Shown here: positions 23,366 through 32,857 of the stretch, piece by piece
How positions within the stretch are numbered: the stretch's first letter is position 1
How the letters are laid out: each line of letters starts with the position of its first letter
Program-made: the position numbers and the translations under genes
Notes under the pieces: model-generated
Database searches by the model: none
Told to the model about the DNA's origin: nothing
Seen by the model: the letters and a program-made list of their open reading frames with translations, nothing else
Source of the DNA: CAYQMF01 sp964418595
GTDB taxonomy: Bacteria > Planctomycetota > UBA1135 > UBA2386
DNA length: 35,129 nt
Assembly: GCA_964418595.1 (NCBI GenBank)
Contig: CAYQMF010000064.1
Span: 1 to 35,129, forward strand
Direction of reading: 5' to 3'

Positions 23366-26300
23366 TCAGGGTTCTATCAGGCGGGCCGCCTTCTCGACGA
23401 GGCGGAGGAAGTGGCGCTGGCGCCGGGCCGGCAGGCGCTGCGACACTTCGTGCGCGATCTCGTCGGCGCGCGCGCCCTGGCCGGCGGCACGGATCACCAG
23501 CAGGCGCAGGTGCAGCGGCAGGTCGACGGCGCGTTCGACCTCCTGCGCGGCGGCGACCGCGGCCGTCGCCTCGGCCTTGCGGCCGCGGCCGAACTGTTCG
23601 CGCGCATCGACCAGCGCGCGCAGCACGCGCACGCCCGGCGCCTGCGACGGCTCGTCGCCGGACGGCAGCGTCGGCATCGGGATGCCCAGCAGGCGCAGCC
23701 ACGCCACCGCCATCGCCCGCGCCGTGAGGTTGCCCGCGGCGTGTGCCGCCGCGATGGCCTCGTGCAGGTGCGTGCGCGCCGCTGGGATCTCGCCCCGCCA
23801 GGCGGCGAACTCGCCGAGCGCGAGGTGCGCCTGCGCCGCGACGTCGAACTCGCCGCGCTGCGTTGCCGACGCCACGGCCTCCTCGCCGGCGGCGCGCGCC
23901 TCTCGCGTGGCGCCGACTGCGGCGAACAGGTTGGCGCGCAGGGCGAGCACCTGCAGCACGCCATCGCCGTCGCCGTCGAGCCGGAACCGCCGCTCCGCGA
24001 GCCTGAGGCTCTTGGCGGCGCGCACGAAGTGAGTGGCGAGCACCTCGACGTGCGCCTGCGCGAGGTGCAGGTCCGCCTGTGCCCTGGTGCCCTTGGGCAG
24101 CACCTCGCGCGCCCGCTGCAGGGAGGCGAAGGCGGCCGACGCGTCGCCGGCGGCGGCTTCGATGCGCGCGCGCTGCTGCATCGCCGCGGCGGCGACGGTG
24201 CGACCGGCGGCGTCCGGGCCCGCGACCGCCCACGCCGCATCGAGCGTGGCGAGGGCAGCAAGGGTCTGCTCGCGCGCCGCCATGGTGCGCGCCAGCGCGA
24301 GCAGGATCGTGCTCCGCGCGGGCGCGTCGTCGAGGGACTCGGCGAGTCGAAGCGCCGCCTGCAGCTCGGTGCCGGCCACGTCGCTCTGGCCGCCGCGCGC
24401 TGCGAGGTCGGCCGCGAGCTGGTGGCAGCGCAGGCGATGGACGTCGGTGGTCCGATCGGGCGGGAGGGCGTCGAGGTGGACACGCAGGCGCGCGAGCACG
24501 CGTGGGGCGGCGCGGCGTGAGCCGCCGGCCACGAGGTCGGCGAGCCCACGCAGGAGCGGCTCCACGGCGGCGGCGTGGTCGCTGGCGCGCGAGAGGTGCA
24601 TGCCGACGCGGAGCGCCGCAGCGCCGCGTGCCTGCAGGATCGCCGCGGCCGCGCGGTGCAGGGCGCGGCGCTCGTCCCTGCCGATCAGGTCGAGGAAGGC
24701 GGTGCGGAAGTCACGGTGCCGGAAGGCGACGGTGTCGCGGTCGGCGTGCACGACGCGGCCCTGGAACACCGACAGCGCGGCGAGCACGAGCAGCTCCGGC
24801 TCGCCGGCGAGCGCGCACAGGTCGGCGAGGGGGAAGCGCTCGCCGAGGATCGCGGCCGCGACCAGCACGCGGCGCTGGTCGGGATCGAGGTCGGCGACGC
24901 GCTCGCGCACCCGCGTGAGCAACGGCGCCGCCGGACGGACCTCGGTGCCAGGGTCGAGACCTTCCAGGGCGCCGATGCGACCCCGGACGAGCCCGCGCTG
25001 GCCGAGGTCTTCGAGCGCTTCGACCAGGGCCCCGGGGCTGCCGGCGAGGGCGTGCCATGCGTCGTCGACCTGGGCCGCGGCAGGGGTCTCTGCGAACAGC
25101 GCGTGCGCGAACCCGACGAACGCGGCGTGCGCCAGCCCGCGCACGCGCAGGTCGTGGAACTCGAACGGCCGGCTCGCGGCGCGCGCGTGCATCACCAGCA
25201 CCAGCAGGATCGGCTGGTCGGCGACGCGCGCGAGCAGGCGTTCGACGACCGCTTCCGCAGTGGCGTCGAGCTGGTCGGCGTGGTCGATGCGGATGACGAG
25301 GGCGCGGTCGGGCCCGACGCGGAGCGCCCGCGCCAGCAGGTCGGCGCGCTGCGCGGGCGGCATCGCCAGCGGCGCGTTGGCGGCGATCTGTCCCAGCGCC
25401 TGGAGCTCGGCGTCGGTGCAGCCGGGCAGCGCGGCGCGCACGCGCTCCGCGAGGCGTTCGGCGACGCGCGGCGCATCCGCGCTCTCGCCATCGAGGTGCA
25501 GCTCGCGCAGCAGGGTGGGGAAGGGCGTGCCGCGCGCGCGCGCGGCGTCGTGGTCGGGGCTGCCGGCGAGCAGCTCGATGCGTGCGCCGTGCTCGTCGAG
25601 CGCGGCGGCGAGCCACTCGTCGAGCAGGCGACGGCGACCGATGCCTTCGGGCCCGGTGACCCGGATGGCGCTGCCCCGGCCCGTGTCGAGCACGCGTTGC
25701 AGCCGGCGGCGCAACTCGACGAGTTCCTTGTCGCGCCCGAAGAGCGGCGTCGGCGCGAAGCGTCGCATCGCGCGCAGGCGGCGCTGCGCGGCTTCGACCG
25801 GCGCTGCCTCGACGTGCGCGCGCCAGAACTCCGACGCCTCGCCCTGCTCGAGGATCTCGGCCAGTGCCTCGGTGTCGCCGAGCCGCAGCGCCGGCTCCTT
25901 GCGCAGCAGTTCGAGCACGACCGCTTCGAGCAGCGGCGACGCGCGCGGGTTGTGGAGCGAAGGCCGCTCCGGGTCGCGCTCCAGGTGTGCGTGCAGGATC
26001 TGGTCGGGGTCGGCGAGCGCGTCGGCGAACGGGTGCCGGCCGGTGAGCAGCTCGTACATCACGAGCCCCAGCGCGTAGCGGTCGGCGGCCGCGGTGGCCG
26101 GCCGACCGCGCAGGGTCTCCGGCGCCGCGTAGGCGAGGCTGCCGAAGAAGCCGGCGCTCGAGGCGCTGCTGCTCGGGCTGCTGCCGCTGCCGCTGCCGCG
26201 CCCGCCCGCGTTCCACGCGAGCCCCAGGTCCATCAGCTTGAGCTGCCCCTCCGGCGTGAGCGCCATGTTCTCGGGCTTCACGTCGCGGTGCACGAGGCCG

Positions 26301-26716
26301 CGGGCGTGCAGCACGGCGAGGCCGCGCGCTGCGTCGCGCCCGATGCGCCGGCAGAGGTCGTCGACGACGGGGCTCGCCGTGCGCAGGAAGCGGCGCAGCG
26401 TCGGCCCGCGCACGAGCTCCATCACGAGCGCCACCGCGCGCAGGCCGAGCACGTCCTCGTCGACGACACCGAGGATGCGCACCACGTACGGGCTGTCGAG
26501 CTGCTGGCCGAGATCACCCTCGCGCCGCAGCCGCTCGACCGCGCCTTCGTCGGTGGCGAGTTCCTGGCGCAGGAACTTGATCGCCACCTCTGCCCCCGCC
26601 GGCAGGGTATGCAGCGGCCGGCGGAGGATCGCGCGGAACACCGTGCCGACGGACCCGCGGCCCAGTTCCTCTTGCAGTGCGTAGTCGCCGCTCGCGAGCG
26701 TGCTCGGGTCCGCCAT
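23366..26716 (-). CDS. Ser/Thr protein kinase - ATPase - TPR regulatory protein
   Basis: The product has 1116 aa. Residues 12-290 form a Hanks-type kinase: glycine loop LGRGSVGTVF (G19, G21, G24), Lys47 in VAIKFL, catalytic loop HRDVKPEN (143-150), DLG at 163-165 in place of DFG, and APE at 198-200. A Gly/Ser run (GGRGSGSGSSPSSSASSAG, 171-189) sits in the activation segment. Residues about 325-640 are an AAA/STAND-like ATPase module starting PLFGRDKELVELR; its P-loop is GPEGIGRR (355-362), lacking the usual Lys and Ser/Thr. The C-terminal half is TPR-like helical repeats. It probably integrates a signal and phosphorylates regulators. It lies 88 bases downstream of the B12-protein gene. Confidence 0.92.
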   Translation of the reverse strand: MADPSTLASGDYALQEELGRGSVGTVFRAILRRPLHTLPAGAEVAIKFLRQELATDEGAVERLRREGDLGQQLDSPYVVRILGVVDEDVLGLRAVALVMELVRGPTLRRFLRTASPVVDDLCRRIGRDAARGLAVLHARGLVHRDVKPENMALTPEGQLKLMDLGLAWNAGGRGSGSGSSPSSSASSAGFFGSLAYAAPETLRGRPATAAADRYALGLVMYELLTGRHPFADALADPDQILHAHLERDPERPSLHNPRASPLLEAVVLELLRKEPALRLGDTEALAEILEQGEASEFWRAHVEAAPVEAAQRRLRAMRRFAPTPLFGRDKELVELRRRLQRVLDTGRGSAIRVTGPEGIGRRRLLDEWLAAALDEHGARIELLAGSPDHDAARARGTPFPTLLRELHLDGESADAPRVAERLAERVRAALPGCTDAELQALGQIAANAPLAMPPAQRADLLARALRVGPDRALVIRIDHADQLDATAEAVVERLLARVADQPILLVLVMHARAASRPFEFHDLRVRGLAHAAFVGFAHALFAETPAAAQVDDAWHALAGSPGALVEALEDLGQRGLVRGRIGALEGLDPGTEVRPAAPLLTRVRERVADLDPDQRRVLVAAAILGERFPLADLCALAGEPELLVLAALSVFQGRVVHADRDTVAFRHRDFRTAFLDLIGRDERRALHRAAAAILQARGAAALRVGMHLSRASDHAAAVEPLLRGLADLVAGGSRRAAPRVLARLRVHLDALPPDRTTDVHRLRCHQLAADLAARGGQSDVAGTELQAALRLAESLDDAPARSTILLALARTMAAREQTLAALATLDAAWAVAGPDAAGRTVAAAAMQQRARIEAAAGDASAAFASLQRAREVLPKGTRAQADLHLAQAHVEVLATHFVRAAKSLRLAERRFRLDGDGDGVLQVLALRANLFAAVGATREARAAGEEAVASATQRGEFDVAAQAHLALGEFAAWRGEIPAARTHLHEAIAAAHAAGNLTARAMAVAWLRLLGIPMPTLPSGDEPSQAPGVRVLRALVDAREQFGRGRKAEATAAVAAAQEVERAVDLPLHLRLLVIRAAGQGARADEIAHEVSQRLPARRQRHFLRLVEKAARLIEP

Positions 26717-26804
26717 CGAGCGGAAGGAATAGCAGACGCGGTGGACGTGCCGTGAGGATCTGGGCAGGTTCCGCGCCTCGCGAACGTCGACCTCGTGCTG
26801 GCGC

Positions 26805-27875
26805 TCAGCGTGGCAGGTTGCGCACGAACGCGTCGGCCGCAACCACGGCCTCGATCGGGTCGCGCGCCGTCGCATCGGCACCGACGACTTGCCAGAGGTC
26901 GGGCACGGACACGAACGGTGCGCCGCCCACGAGCACGGTGACCGGGCGCTTCGCGTGGGCGCGGACCGTCGCCACGGCCCGCGCGGTCGCCCGCACGTGC
27001 GTCGGCAACGTGGCGCTGAGGCACACGACGTCGCACCCGAACTCGGACACCGCGTGGCCGAGTTCGGCGTCGGGCATGTTGGCGCCGAGGCATACCGGGT
27101 CCCAGCCGGCGGCCTCGAAGGCGCGCGCGAGCCACCGCACGGTGAGCCCATGCAAGTCGCCGCTGACCGCTGCGCACAGGGAGCGGCGGCGGCGCCGTGG
27201 CCACGGTGTGACCTGGTCGTAGAGCCAGCGCAGGTGCGAGTCGACGACCTCCGAGGCGAGGTGTTCTTCGGCGACCGACAGCTCGTTGAGCTGCCACATG
27301 CGACCGATCTCGGCCTGCACGAACGCGAGCACGTCACGCGTGAGATCCTCGGGCCGGGCGCCCTGGGCCAGCGCTCTGGCGAGGAACGCCCGGGCGTCCG
27401 CATTCCGCAGTTCGAGCAACGCGAGGAGGTACTGCTGCGCCACCGCCCGGTGGGGACCCTGCTCGGTCAGGCGCGTGGCGATGGTCTCGGGCATCGCGCG
27501 GAACCCGTCCAAGGCCGTGTGCACCGGCGCGAGCGCCAGCGCGACGATCTCGGCCGGCAGTGCGTCCGGCAGCGCGGTTCGCATCGCGTGCAGATTGTCG
27601 AGCAGCGGAGCTGCCGACATGCCGCGCGCCACGAACGCGACCTTCAGCCAGGCGATCTGGGTGGTGAAGAGAGCCGGGCGGTCCGCGGCGACGGCCTCGG
27701 CGAGGCAGGCCAGCCGCTGCGCGGTGTCGTCGACGAGGTCGGGGAACCCCGCGCGGCTGTGGCGATCGGCCGCCTGCGGATCGAAGGTGAGGTGTTCGGA
27801 CACGACCGCGCCGGCGAGGGCGCGCCGCGTGCTGTCGAGGATCGCCGCGGCATGCAGGTGTGCGTCGCGCATCAT
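26805..27875 (-). CDS. B12-binding, CarH/LitR-like photosensor protein without DNA-binding domain
   Basis: The product has 356 aa. Residues 1-150 are a helical region of unknown type. Residues about 150-222 are a B12-binding helical cap with W194, E204 and H205 in MWQLNELSVAEEH, an exact Wx9EH signature of the CarH/LitR photoreceptors that cover the light-sensitive face of adenosylcobalamin. Residues about 232-356 are the cobalamin Rossmann domain: SGDLHGLTVRW holds D240-x-H242, where H242 would be the lower Co ligand (the usual final Gly of DxHxxG is Thr245), then CLSATLPTHV and VLVGGAPF. No MerR HTH is present. The ATG overlaps the ECF sigma stop (ATGA). I infer an adenosylcobalamin light sensor that controls that sigma factor by protein contact. 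Confidence 0.85.
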   Translation of the reverse strand: MMRDAHLHAAAILDSTRRALAGAVVSEHLTFDPQAADRHSRAGFPDLVDDTAQRLACLAEAVAADRPALFTTQIAWLKVAFVARGMSAAPLLDNLHAMRTALPDALPAEIVALALAPVHTALDGFRAMPETIATRLTEQGPHRAVAQQYLLALLELRNADARAFLARALAQGARPEDLTRDVLAFVQAEIGRMWQLNELSVAEEHLASEVVDSHLRWLYDQVTPWPRRRRRSLCAAVSGDLHGLTVRWLARAFEAAGWDPVCLGANMPDAELGHAVSEFGCDVVCLSATLPTHVRATARAVATVRAHAKRPVTVLVGGAPFVSVPDLWQVVGADATARDPIEAVVAADAFVRNLPR

Positions 27876-28420
27876 GTTTCGTTGTCCTGCTTCGGCACGA
27901 TGCCGAGGATCTCGCGCACGCGGGAGAGGCCGCGGCGCGCATGGCTCTTCACGGTGCCGAGCGGCATCCCGGTGTCGCGGGCGATCTCCTGGTGGGTCTG
28001 CCCGTCGAGGTAGGCCAGTTCGATGACGGTGCGTTGCTCGGGCCGGAGCAGGTCGAGAGCTTTCGAGAGGCCCGCCAACTCGTCGCGCACATCGACGTCG
28101 TCGTCGGTCCTCGCGGTGACGTTGTCGACCAACGCGTCGCCGTCAGGGAGCGGAGTTCGCCGCAGCCGGCGGGTGCGATCGATGAGCCGGCGCTTCGCGA
28201 TCGTGAGCACGAAGGTCAGTTCGGTCCCGGCCGCGGGATCGAACCGACCGGCCGAGCGCCACAGCTCGACGAAGACCTCCTGCACCGCGTCTTCGGCGTC
28301 GTGCTGGTCCCGGAGCATGCGTCGCGCGAGGCGCCAGATCGGCGCCGAGAAGCGCCGCACGCACGCCGCCACGGCACCCGGCTCGCCGGCGGCTACGTCG
28401 CTCAACAACGGGGCAGACAC
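27872..28420 (-). CDS. ECF-type RNA polymerase sigma factor
   Basis: The product has 182 aa from a GTG at 28420, the normal ECF length. Region 2 (residues about 20-88) has RRMLRDQHDAEDAVQEVFVE, with the DAEDAVQEVF core contact, and TFVLTIAKRRLIDRTRR. Region 4 (about 118-170) has LRPEQRTVIELAYLDGQTHQ then EIARDTGMPLGTVKSHARRG, the -35-reading helix-turn-helix. Region 3 is absent, as in ECF factors. The frame is open far upstream but without coding character. Its TGA overlaps the ATG of the B12-binding protein. That position is normally held by an anti-sigma gene, so the B12 protein is the likely regulator. No zinc-finger or transmembrane anti-sigma is adjacent. Confidence 0.92.
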   Translation of the reverse strand: MSAPLLSDVAAGEPGAVAACVRRFSAPIWRLARRMLRDQHDAEDAVQEVFVELWRSAGRFDPAAGTELTFVLTIAKRRLIDRTRRLRRTPLPDGDALVDNVTARTDDDVDVRDELAGLSKALDLLRPEQRTVIELAYLDGQTHQEIARDTGMPLGTVKSHARRGLSRVREILGIVPKQDNET

Positions 28421-28835
28421 AGGATCGACAGCAGTGCAGATACCAGAACCCGGGGCGCAAGCCCAGGCGCGAGGCTGGATCGTCGGTGCGTCGAGGAGGC
28501 TGGTCACAGCCGGGGATTCGCGCCCGCGGGGGTCGCGGATGCGCCCGCGTCGATTCTCTTCGGCACACCGAGAAACCCCGGCCATCCTGCATCCACGCCC
28601 GCGGCCGGAGCGAAGAGCCTCCAGGTCCACATGACCAACCCATCGCAGCCGGCGGCCGCAACCCAAAGGGTTGATGTCGTCGCTGGCGCGACGACCAGAT
28701 AGGGCCGCCGGCGATGGCATCGTTTGGGGCTTCCAGGGCCGCTCGGACCTTGCAGTGGAAGAGCCCACTGCAAGGGAGCTTCGTAGTGAAGCTTGCGCGC
28801 CGAGCGAGCATTCGCGGCCCTTGCAGCCCAGAACC
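28421..28835. repeat. Divergent intergenic region with hairpin array
   Basis: These 415 bases separate the sigma operon from the DUF378 operon and should contain both promoters; I could not identify them with confidence. The part nearer DUF378 is a hairpin array: 28659-28664/28668-28673 (CAACCC-AAA-GGGTTG), 28676-28683/28688-28695 (8 bp), 28748-28758/28765-28775 (11 bp) and 28777-28782/28788-28793 (6 bp). The start GCGGCCGCAACCC resembles GCGGCCACAACCC, the reverse complement of the right end of the array after lon. It may be a structured 5' leader of the DUF378 mRNA or a dispersed palindromic element. Confidence 0.6.
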
Positions 28836-29054
28836 ATGAAGAACTTCGACATCCTCGCAGCGATCCTCCTCGTCATCGGCGGCCTCAACTGGGGCCTGTT
28901 CGGGCTCTTCGGGCTCGACCTTGTCGCGACTGCCTTCGGCACGAGCGCCCTGGCCACCGTCGTCTACACCCTTGTCGGCCTGGCCGCCGTCTATCAGGCG
29001 TTCGGCCTCCGCTCGATCCAGCGGCGCTGGCAGGTCCAGCCCGCGAACGCGTGA
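28836..29054 (+). CDS. DUF378 small membrane protein
   Basis: The product has 72 aa with two predicted membrane helices: ILAAILLVIGGLNWGLFGLF and VVYTLVGLAAVYQAFGL. The GGLNWGLxG and LVGLAAVYQ signatures are those of DUF378, a family of unknown function. ATG 28836 is chosen because the family begins MKxxDxxA; the ribosome site is weak. The stop overlaps the GTG of the next gene (GTGA), so the two form a translationally coupled operon. It diverges from the sigma/B12 genes and may be their target. Confidence 0.85.
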   Translation: MKNFDILAAILLVIGGLNWGLFGLFGLDLVATAFGTSALATVVYTLVGLAAVYQAFGLRSIQRRWQVQPANA

Positions 29055-30538
29055 GCGGTAGGGAGCGGCGCGTCGTTGCCGTCACCGGCGCGTCGGGCTA
29101 CATCGGCAGTCGCCTCGTTCCCCGACTCCTGGCGGCGGGGTGGCGCGTGCGCTGCCTCGTGCGGACGCCGCGGAAGCTCGAAGCGCGGGCGTGGGTGAGC
29201 GACCCAGGTGTCGAGATCGTCGCGTGTGATCTCGCCGACGCGGGCGCCACGCGCGCCGCCCTCACCGGGTGCATCCACGCGTACTACCTGGTGCACTCGA
29301 TGCTGTCGGCAGGGGCGCACTACGCCAGCGTCGATCAGGAGCTTGCTCAGAGCTTCGCATCGGCGGCGCAGTCGGCCGGCGTGCAACGCATCCTCTACCT
29401 CGCCGGCCTCGGGGAAACCGGCGACGACCTCAGCGAGCACCTGCGCTCGCGCCGCCGCGTCGAGGCGGCGCTCGCGTCCGGCACCGTGCCAGTCACTGTG
29501 CTGCGCGCCGCCATGATCGTCGGTGCAGGCTCCGCGTCGTTCGAGATCCTGCGCTACCTGACCGAGCGCCTGCCCGTCATGGTGACACCCAGGTGGGTGA
29601 GCAGCCCCTGCCAGCCCATCGCCGTCGACGACGTGCTGCACTATCTGGTCGCGTGTCTCGACGAGCCGCGCACCGTCGGCGCCACGCTCGACATCGGCGG
29701 CCCCGACGTGCTGACGTACGCGGATCTGATCGGCCTGCTGGCCCGCGCTCGGGGGCTGCGTCGCCTGGTGGTGCCGGTCCCTGTCCTCACGCCGCGCCTC
29801 AGCTCCTGGTGGATCCATCTCGTGACCCCGATCAGCGCGCAGATCGCGCGGCCGCTCACGGAGGGCCTGCGCAACCGGGTCGTGTGTCGCGACGAGCGTG
29901 CCCGCCAATGGATGCCGCACGCATGCATGCCGATGCGCGAGGCGATCGAGGCCGCGCTGGCCGCGGATACGAAAGGCCACGTCGAGTCGCGCTGGAGCGA
30001 CGCTGGCGTCCAACCCGGCGACCCGGACTGGGCGGGAGGCACCGCGTTCGTGGATGCCCGGCAGGTCACCGTGGCCGTCGCTCCCGACCGAGTGTTCCGC
30101 GCCGTGTGCCGGCTCGGGGGCCGTCATGGCTGGTACGCGATGAACTGGCTGTGGCGCCTGCGCGGGATGATCGACCGTCTGGTCGGCGGCCCCGGGCTGC
30201 GCCGTGGGCGACGCGACCCGGAGCGGATCTCCTTCGGCGAAGCGTTGGACTTCTGGCGGGTCACCGAGGTCGCCGCCGACCGCTGCCTGGAACTCCGCGC
30301 CGAGATGCGTCTGCCGGGTGTGGCGACGCTGCGGTTCGACCTCGAGCCCGGGGACGTGCCGGGGTCGACCAGGCTGCGCCAGACGGCCCGCTTCCGCCCG
30401 CGCGGGGTCCTCGGTCTCGCGTACTGGTACGCGGTGCTGCCACTGCACGCGCTGGTCTTTCGCGGGATGTTGCGCGGGATCGCGCGCGCCGCAGCGAACG
30501 GGGCGGTGCGCGAAGTCGACTCGGGCACAGCAGCTTGA
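29051..30538 (+). CDS. NAD(P)-binding SDR fused to DUF2867
   Basis: The product has 495 aa from a GTG that overlaps the DUF378 stop. Residues about 8-320 are an atypical/extended SDR: VVAVTGASGYIGSRLVPRLL (TGxxGxxG), LVRTPRKL, VACDLAD, HAYYLVHSM, ILYLAGLGE and IGGPDVLTYADL. The usual YxxxK is not evident, as in NmrA-like members. Residues about 330-490 match DUF2867: GTAFVDARQVTVAV, GGRHGWYAMNWLWRLRG, ISFGEALDFWRV, AEMRLPGVATLRFDLEPG and YWYAVLPLHALVFRGML. The fusion is a known architecture of unknown reaction. Divergent from the sigma-B12 pair, it may belong to a light or singlet-oxygen response. Confidence 0.88.
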   Translation: MSGRERRVVAVTGASGYIGSRLVPRLLAAGWRVRCLVRTPRKLEARAWVSDPGVEIVACDLADAGATRAALTGCIHAYYLVHSMLSAGAHYASVDQELAQSFASAAQSAGVQRILYLAGLGETGDDLSEHLRSRRRVEAALASGTVPVTVLRAAMIVGAGSASFEILRYLTERLPVMVTPRWVSSPCQPIAVDDVLHYLVACLDEPRTVGATLDIGGPDVLTYADLIGLLARARGLRRLVVPVPVLTPRLSSWWIHLVTPISAQIARPLTEGLRNRVVCRDERARQWMPHACMPMREAIEAALAADTKGHVESRWSDAGVQPGDPDWAGGTAFVDARQVTVAVAPDRVFRAVCRLGGRHGWYAMNWLWRLRGMIDRLVGGPGLRRGRRDPERISFGEALDFWRVTEVAADRCLELRAEMRLPGVATLRFDLEPGDVPGSTRLRQTARFRPRGVLGLAYWYAVLPLHALVFRGMLRGIARAAANGAVREVDSGTAA

Positions 30539-30673
30539 TCTCGAACACCAGCGCCGCGCGGGGCGAACGCGCCCATCGTCGGCCATCCGGCACCGCCAGC
30601 GCGCGTCAGGCGCCTGCGTCAGTGGGGCGACCGACGACGGCGCCACCGTGGCATCGCGCAAGTAGGTCGGCGG

Positions 30674-31162
30674 TCAGCGCCGATCGCTCGACGCCCGCGC
30701 CAGGTTGGAGTTCACGTAGGTCGGGTCGTCGGTGACCTCGCGCACGATCGAAGGCGCGAGCCACGGCGGCAGGACCACCGCCGCGTCGATCGCGGGCAGC
30801 TCGATCTCCGCGAGCACGAGGTCGCGGTCGAGGAACTCGTCGATCTCCCAGGTGAGCGCGCTCGCCGGCACGCGGTGCCGGCGCTTCCGGATGCGGCGCC
30901 CCTCGGTGAGCGGCCACATCCGCTCGAACAGCTCCGCGGCGATCTCCTCCTCGACCTCCTGGCGCTGGATGCCCTTGCCGAACTTGATGGTGCGGAAGTA
31001 GCGCGTCCCGTCGTCGCCCTGTGTGCGGCGCAGGCGCTCCAGGATCCGCGTGCCGGGGATCCAGCCCTGCTCGATCAGCAGCGGGCGCGCGCCAATCGGC
31101 AGGCTCGGCATGCCGCGCAGGAGATACTTGCGCTCGATCTCGACGCCGGGCTCCCTGCTCAT
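30674..31162 (-). CDS. CYTH-domain protein (triphosphate tunnel family)
   Basis: The product has 162 aa. EIERKYLL near the N-terminus is the ExExK signature of the CYTH/triphosphate tunnel fold, which binds a triphosphate and divalent metal inside a beta-barrel. Later strands carry the expected charged residues: RYFRTIKFGKG, EVEEEI, RRIRKRRHRV, TWEIDEFLDRDLVLAEIELP. Members hydrolyse inorganic triphosphate or thiamine triphosphate, or act as class IV adenylate cyclases; the simple architecture favours triphosphatase. It follows the fumarase gene by 4 bases in the same operon. The functional link between the two is not obvious. Confidence 0.88.
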   Translation of the reverse strand: MSREPGVEIERKYLLRGMPSLPIGARPLLIEQGWIPGTRILERLRRTQGDDGTRYFRTIKFGKGIQRQEVEEEIAAELFERMWPLTEGRRIRKRRHRVPASALTWEIDEFLDRDLVLAEIELPAIDAAVVLPPWLAPSIVREVTDDPTYVNSNLARASSDRR

Positions 31163-31166
31163 CGCG

Positions 31167-32771
<1,605 letters not shown>

Positions 32772-32857
32772 GCGGAGGTCTTAGGGCGACGTGCTGGCGC
32801 TGTCCACGGCGGGATCGGCGCGAGGCCGGCGCGTGCGCTCGCTACCCTGTCGGCGTC

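Noticed and set aside
24575..26755. 726-codon plus-strand ORF opposite the kinase
   Set aside because: Shadow ORF; the minus strand carries clear kinase and TPR motifs.
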